Source: Amaranthus tricolor
Lineage: Eukaryota; Streptophyta; Magnoliopsida; Caryophyllales; Amaranthaceae
Assembly: GCF_026212465.1 (NCBI RefSeq)
Contig: NC_080049.1
Location: 3,313,057 to 3,377,056, forward strand
Reading direction: 5' to 3'
Length of the DNA stretch: 64,000 nt
Made by a program: the position numbers and the translations under genes. This document shows, in pieces, positions 58,801-64,000 of the stretch. How positions within the stretch are numbered: the stretch's first letter is position 1; each line of letters opens with the position of its first letter. The notes beneath the pieces were generated by a model. The model ran no database searches. It was given only the letters and a program-made list of their open reading frames with translations, and was not told where the DNA came from.

Positions 58801-60462
58801 TGGATGTTCCAAACGTCGATGTCAAGTCCATAGTTGTCTTTCCTCTGACCTGCGAACAAGTGTCGTTTTTCCTTTTTGAGTCTCCTCTTCCAAGTAGTAT
58901 AGTCCACCTCTCTCAATACCACGCCTAATAATTTTCCCTGTCTAAGCATCCTACACAATACAACACCCGGGTTTCATGAGAACCGTACAATCAAGATCTC
59001 TAGTAAGTTGACTCACTGACAATAATTTATGTGACAGGCCAGGTACAAATAAACAATTTTTTAAAGTGAGATTTTTTGTGAAAAAAATAGTTCCAGCTCC
59101 GCTCACTTTAATCCCTTCCCCATTAGTTGTTTTAATGATGTCTTTCCTAGGTTTGTCATGAGTCAAAAATCATTCGGGTCATATGACATTGTATCTGTGG
59201 CACCACAATCAAAAATCCAATTCCCTTCGTAAGATAAAGCACTAAAAAAAGACGAAAGTTGATTAAAAGGGTATGTGGTATCACGTGAGGCACGTGACCC
59301 TCCTCCCTTTATAAGGGACTTGGGCCACTGATCCACACTCCACACTCCCCTTAACCCTACACCTTGTGCGCCGTTTCCATTTCTTCTCTGCTTGTGCTGT
59401 TTCCATTTCCTTCTCTAATACTTGTGATTTGCATGGCTACTCCTTGGTTCTCCCCTTCCTCCATGGATGGGGGTTCTTCTGTACTCCATCCTACTGCTGC
59501 TTTGCCGGTCCAGTTCTGATCCGAAAATCGTGCCGGTTTTCTTTCCCCTTTTTTCTTTGTGCCTGGCCACCACTCTGGGTACCCTATTAGTTTAAAGCAC
59601 TTGTTTCTTGTATGCCTTGTACCTCCACAGTGGGTACATTTTAGGTGAGCTTTATCATCTTCCCGCCGGTAAGTCCTTCCTTTAGCCGTACAAACTCCAC
59701 CGGTGCCCGGTGATTCCAGATCTGATGAGGGCTCCGTCTTCATGATTCCACGCCTCATTATTTCTCTCCTTAGACTCGCATAGGCCTCCTCCACTGTAGA
59801 GATTGGGTCTAAGAGTAAGAGGTCTCTTCTATCTTTGTCAAACGTTTGATTGATTCCTGCTAAGAACTGGTACAATCGATTTTGTTGGATTAATTGATTA
59901 TAGATGATGATATCGCCTGGATCTTTCATAGGGTTTGGTTGCCTCTTGTCAATTTCTTTCCATAGCATGAATAACTTGTTGTAATATGTTTCAATTGTGT
60001 CTGTTCCTTGTTGGTTTTGACTATTCGATCGAATATTTGCAGGCCGCCCCTCCCACTATTGTAAAGTGTCTCAATCCCTTGCCACAATGTTTTGGCTGTT
60101 GGGAAATCAAGGTACTGGTTAACTAGATCAGAATCTATATTCTCCAAAATTGAGATAACAATCGAGTTACGTCTGGTCCATTGGTTGTACGCTGGGTCGT
60201 TTGTGGATGGTGGGTCGTCGATGATGTGACTGAGACGATCTCGTCCACTAATGGCTAAGTGCATCAGCCTTGACCATTTTGTGTAATTCTGGTTTGTTAA
60301 TTTCTTTGATATTGAGAGAATTTGGGTGCTAGTCGTGTTTTTTGTAGGCAGTGTGTTGGTGTTTAACTGTTTGAACAGTTGCAACAACTGTCCCATTGTG
60401 ACTGGTTGATCTGGTACTACGACAGTCCTTGATTCATCTTTCATTTTTGGGTTTTTTTTCAT
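55880..60462 (-). pseudogene. Copia gag-pol remnants
   Basis: Order on the minus strand: gag (LTNQNYTKWSRLMHLAISGR, about 60310; FPTAKTLWQGIETLYN); zinc knuckle CTHCGGTRHTRNKC (about 59640-59600); protease NWIFDCGATDTMS (about 59220), with Cys where Ser/Thr is usual; GAG-pre-integrase MEHPSVGYLEKL … CETCIFAKSHKH; integrase HSDVWGPTP, LRTDNGREYINSN and PQQNGVVERKNRTLLEM (about 58470-58350); RT CKWVFTIKYKSDGTIERYKA, VNNAFIHGELQEEVY and YVDDMIITEDD; RNase H VVAMSSAEAEFRG. The C-terminus carries a stop (KSKD*LEDILTKAVGTQF). Several frameshifts, one just before YVDD. Gene order PR-IN-RT identifies Copia. Confidence 0.9.
58141..58230. repeat. 46 bp tandem duplication inside the Copia integrase region
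   Basis: GTGGGTTTGGAGGGTGGCTA starts at 58141 and again at 58187, with GGTATTGGAGGCTCT in both. The copies differ at one base. It disrupts the frame after the integrase core. Confidence 0.85.
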
Positions 60463-60751
60463 TTTAAAGGTAGGTTGATCGATATGTGATGAGGCTGCAA
60501 AAACGATTTAGAATCGTTGCTGCTCTGATACCATGTTTTCTAGTTTAACCCTTATTTTGGGTTAATAATTCTGTGTTATCTCATTCAACTGTAATGTTGA
60601 TTATTTATACAGGAGTTCGGAAAAAAACTACTTGAAAAACTGTTTCTACTAACGCTATAAACTGCTTCTAATAACTGCTATAATAGTTACTATGCTAAAT
60701 AACTGCCATACATATAATCGCTATATATAAAACTGCTATACATAATCTAAC

Positions 60752-60752
<1 letters not shown>

Positions 60753-60790
<38 letters not shown>

Positions 60791-60794
60791 CAGC

Positions 60795-60860
<66 letters not shown>
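60753..60860. repeat. (AAT)n microsatellite
   Basis: About 35 AAT triplets interrupted once by AACAGCAAT, directly against the outer end of the Copia 5' LTR. Confidence 0.9.
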
Positions 60861-60861
<1 letters not shown>

Positions 60862-61578
60862 TCGTCTTTGAAAATTATAACTAAATGAAATGGATATGGA
60901 AATTAAAATGTAAGAAGATAGACATACGAAAAGAATGGTCAAAGTAGGTTCGTTTTCTGATTTCATTGTTCAACAATTTACTCCAATAAATTACATCCAT
61001 TTCTTCTCTCTAATTAACAAAGCATGGAGTTAGATTATTGTATTTTTAGTAATCATAATCATAATGTAGAAGGAAAAACAATTAGTTAGTTTTGGGAAGA
61101 AAAAGGATGGTAGGACGGTTCAATTAAGTGAATGCTAGGAAGTTTCAGTTCGATAAGGTAGTTTTACATTTTAATTGTTAATTGGGGTGTATATTTCTTC
61201 TTTCATTGTGTGTTTAATTTGCTGATTATAATTGTGATTATTATGATAATAACTGGGTGCTTTTCAGTATGAAGATAGGATTTGTTAGAAAAAATTGTAT
61301 AAAATAGTTTTCAGTTACTGTTTTAATATGTTGGTTAATTATATCAATGTCTTAATGTGTAGTTGTTTATTTGTTTGTCCAAGTCTTTTATGCTATTTTA
61401 GTGGTAAAGTTTTGAGCTTGATGTTGACTTGTTATACTAGGATTTTTCTATGCTAATTAGTAGTTTTTAACCATTTGAACTTTGGTTGTAATAATTTAAA
61501 TTTTGCTAATTAGCTAATTGCATCTCAGGTTGATAGTAATTAGGTGGATGAGTATCATTTTGTTGTTAGAAGTTTTAG
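60861..61578. other. Intergenic, no feature recognised
   Basis: AT-rich sequence with no domain-bearing ORF or transposon termini. No further P450 exon sequence was found upstream of the fragment at 61579. Confidence 0.5.
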
Positions 61579-61818
61579 TGTGAATTCATTTCGTTTGGAG
61601 CAGGAAGACAAGTTTGTCTTGGAATGACATTTGGTTTAGATGATGCAGAGCTCATGCTAGCAATTTTTGTGCATCACTTTGATTGGAAGTTACTAGAAGG
61701 CGAGGATTTTAATGTTATTGAAAGTTTAGGTATCACTATCCGTAAACGGTATCCTCTTTTTGCTACACCAATTCCTTATAACTTGCAAGGATTCTTTTAC
61801 GACATGTTCATTAGCTGA
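61579..61818 (+). pseudogene. Cytochrome P450 C-terminal fragment
   Basis: The + frame reads CEFISFGAGRQVCLGM, matching the P450 haem-binding loop (FxxGxxxCxG, Cys retained; the usual Arg before the Cys is Gln). It continues FGLDDAELMLAIFVHHFDWK and GITIRKRYPLFATPIPY, the typical last helix and C-terminus of plant CYP71/CYP82-like enzymes. An in-frame TAG precedes it at 61576-61578. No oxygen-binding helix, K-helix ExxR or membrane anchor lies within 700 bp upstream. It is a relic of about 79 residues unless an intron joins it to exons not seen here. Confidence 0.8.
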
Positions 61819-63130
61819 GCTCTTTCAATTTGAGAATCCCATATATGGATTATTTTGAATAAAACTTATTCGCACATTGGAACATTAACCCTTAAATGTG
61901 ACCCGACATTTGACTCTTTGGTCATTTTTTCAACAGTTCTTTTCTTTCAGCCAGGCACATAAAATCGCATAAAACGCACAACTCTTTGCCATCTGGGAAA
62001 AGTAATTGGAATTTGTGAAATGTACATATTTGAGCTTCTGGAACCATTTTAGTAACAAATTATTGTAACAAAACAATTGAGAAGAACTTGAATATACATC
62101 TATCTAATAAATCCTTGTCTGATCATAAACATGTTAAAGTGAAACTAAATCATGTTCTAAACTAATAGGCCCACCTCTTTCTTGTTAAATTGTTAAGTGT
62201 TTGTCTTTGGTGTTTTGCACCATAAACAAATTATGAACCAACACACTTGTTCATCTAAGTACTCTTTGGTTGATTATCATAGTAAATAAGTGCGCATTAG
62301 TTATATGCAAATATGTGCTGTGTGTGTATAGATTATGCATCCCTCTCTATCTTGTATTAAATTGGATTTTCTTAATTATACGTCTCTACCTTGTATTAAA
62401 GGTGATGTAGAAACTAATTACTCTGTGGGTTCCCAATAATGTAGAAACTACAATGACTCAAAAACCTTCAACAATTGAACTAATTATAAGAGAATTGACC
62501 ACTTTTGTCTACTCCAATTTACTTGGGTTAGATGTTCTCTTGAAGAATTGAAGCCACTCTTTGTTTTTCAGTTATCTTCACTTTATTTTTGTAGTGTTGA
62601 ATGTTGGACTTGTAGCGTTGAATGTTAGCTCATAAGAATAGCGGTTTATGTTACGATTGTTTTAACAACTCCACCTTACTCTATTGTATCTCAGGAGAAA
62701 TTTCGAATATATCGGGAACTATGAAATCTACAAGTTCATGAAACCTAGGTAATTTATGTACTTGGATCTAGGTATTGCCATAATTTTTAGTGGGAGTCAT
62801 CATTTTAAGGTTTTTACTTTTGGACTTCAATCAATTACTTGAAGTGTTACATGTAAACTATTTCACTCTAAATTATATTTTAAGGTAAAATAAAATTTCA
62901 TGGGGGAACACGTGTTCGCACAGGCTCCACCAACTAGTTACATCTAAAAAAACGGCTAACCTGACACTGTTCATTACTATTCCTTTTGCTCTCTATTTAT
63001 GAACAGTAATGAACAACAGTGATTCTTTCTTTTGCTCACCTTCTGCCGCGTGTAATTCAGATGCATCTGTTCCTTTTCTTCCTTTCAGTTTCAATAATCT
63101 ACTATCTTACCCGCATTTCTTCCTCACCTT
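61819..63130. other. Intergenic, AT-rich
   Basis: No gene is recognised. Near 62965-63010 TGTTCATTACT and ATGAACAGTAATGAAC are partly self-complementary; a similar ATGAACAGTAATGA occurs at about 55830 next to the minus-strand Copia, so it is a dispersed repeat motif. Confidence 0.45.
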
Positions 63131-63138
63131 GTTCTTCA

Positions 63139-63320
63139 ATCTCATTTCTACCTCAGATTTCTACAACTGAAAATGGATCTTGTTCTTGAATCTCCTTTCG
63201 GTTATCTTAAAAATTTATCTTCTAAAATTAGTCAAAATTGAAGAATCTCATTTCTACCTCAGTTTTCTACAATTGAAAATGGATCTTGTTCTTCAATCTC
63301 TTTTCGGTTATCTTAAATCT
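63139..63320. repeat. Tandem duplication, about 107 bp unit
   Basis: CTCATTTCTACCTCAG, GAAAATGGATCTTGTTCTT and TTTCGGTTATCTTAAA occur at about 63147-63212 and again at about 63248-63318. The CT-rich composition resembles a plant 5' leader, so the sequence may precede a gene beyond the right edge. Confidence 0.65.
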
Positions 63321-64000
63321 ATCTAAAATCAAAGTTGAAGAGTTTAATGTAATTTTTTTTTTTTCATTCAGGATCAATCAATTCGATTTGAGATGAAGAG
63401 TTGTGCAGCCGGTTGAAGATGTGAACTTTTAGGTACGTTTTAAAATTTTTTTTTTCCTGTTTTCTTTTTTTTTTTTTTGTTTTTGGGTTCATGGGTTCTG
63501 AATTGAAGATTCGGTTTTTAAAATTTTCCGTTCATCAGTTGAATATCTTAGAAAAGTCCATGGGTTCTTGCTTGAAATGATCTTTTTCCAATTGAAGATC
63601 TGGTTTTTTTTTCCCAATTTTTTGGGTTTTCGTTTGCTTTTCATTTTAGTTTTGATTCTCATCAGATTTTCATTATAGTTTTGCTTTTTCATTTGACTAA
63701 TTTTCAATTTCTGTTCAATTTTGTGGTTCATATGAAATCCAGTAGGTTGCTATGTCATGTGTGTAAACTGCATCTTTTTGATTTTCGTTTGGCTTCTTGT
63801 TCATCTTCAAATTGGTTTCAAGTCGTAATAGTCATAATCATAACAATTATACTCTACATCTCAATCAAAACATCAAATTTATTTTAATGGCTTGATTTGC
63901 CGTCCGATATGTTTTTGCCATTAGTAGCTGCTCACTTCTTTCCTTCTTCTCTGGCTGAATTCTTTATCCAACAATTTGACAGAAACTTTCAGTTGATCAT
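63321..64000. other. T-rich leader-like region at the window edge
   Basis: CT-rich and poly(T) runs (63350, 63440-63480) look like plant 5' UTR/intron sequence on the + strand. No coding exon is recognised before the window ends. Confidence 0.35.

Larger units (their letters stand above)
55871..60752 (-). mobile_element. Ty1/Copia retrotransposon lacking a recognisable 3' LTR
   Basis: Minus orientation. The 5' LTR is 60752-60533 (220 bp, TGTTAGATTATG … AACTAGAAAACA), followed by the primer-binding site TGGTATCAGAGC (60532-60521). The coding region runs to about 55880, ending with a decayed polypurine-like GAGGAGG. Beyond it the expected TGTTAG LTR start is replaced by unrelated sequence, so the 3' LTR is deleted or rearranged. 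An (AAT)n array abuts the outer edge of the 5' LTR. Confidence 0.85.

Overview
This is a window of plant nuclear DNA, almost certainly from a eudicot. It has AT-rich intergenic sequence, GT-AG introns, many (AAT)n microsatellites and dense nested transposable elements (TEs). The two intact host genes have plant orthologues. Repeat style hints at Caryophyllales/Amaranthaceae, but that is a weak inference. All gene models come from reading frames, splice signals and recalled family motifs; no database search was run.

Host genes. (1) 1985-5300, minus: a two-coding-exon WEB-family coiled-coil gene (At5g55860-like, 666 aa), with a likely 5' UTR exon near 6492-6840. (2) 30906-54380, minus: a complete DDI1 gene (UBL, retropepsin and UBA domains; a shuttle-type aspartic protease). 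It is rebuilt here as 16 coding exons giving 410 aa with every junction in phase. Its introns hold a foldback MITE, a Gypsy element, a SINE, a hAT MITE, a Stowaway MITE, a TRIM-like element and a hAT transposon nested in a Mutator-like element, so a 1.2 kb CDS spans 23.5 kb. (3) 61579-61818, plus: only the C-terminal end of a cytochrome P450.

Layout. 1-1.3 kb: AT-rich DNA with a 786 bp non-autonomous hAT element. 1.9-6.8 kb: the WEB gene. 6.9-12.2 kb: gene-poor intergenic DNA. 12.2-16.4 kb: LINE tails, Mutator-like MITEs, a long CTG/CTA/AAT microsatellite and Helitron-type 3' ends. 16.5-21.6 kb: a Mutator-like element with a possible host-gene fragment. A Copia element is inserted in it, and a Cassandra solo LTR carrying a 5S rRNA-like segment is inserted in the Copia. 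21.8-26.3 kb: a foldback MULE with 1,234 bp inverted arms. One arm runs into a MuDR-type transposase cut off near its first catalytic Asp, the other into a GRF zinc-finger/transmembrane ORF. 26.5-30.4 kb: degraded L1-type LINEs. 30.9-54.4 kb: DDI1. 55.9-60.75 kb: a degraded minus-strand Copia element without a recognisable 3' LTR. 60.75-64 kb: intergenic DNA with the P450 relic and a tandem duplication near the right edge.

The most unusual items are the foldback MULE, which puts a transposase N-terminus in front of two different C-terminal domains, and the intact DDI1 gene with its TE-filled introns. Target-site duplications (TSDs) were read directly for twelve elements, some with mismatches or in repetitive sequence; these make the boundaries firm.
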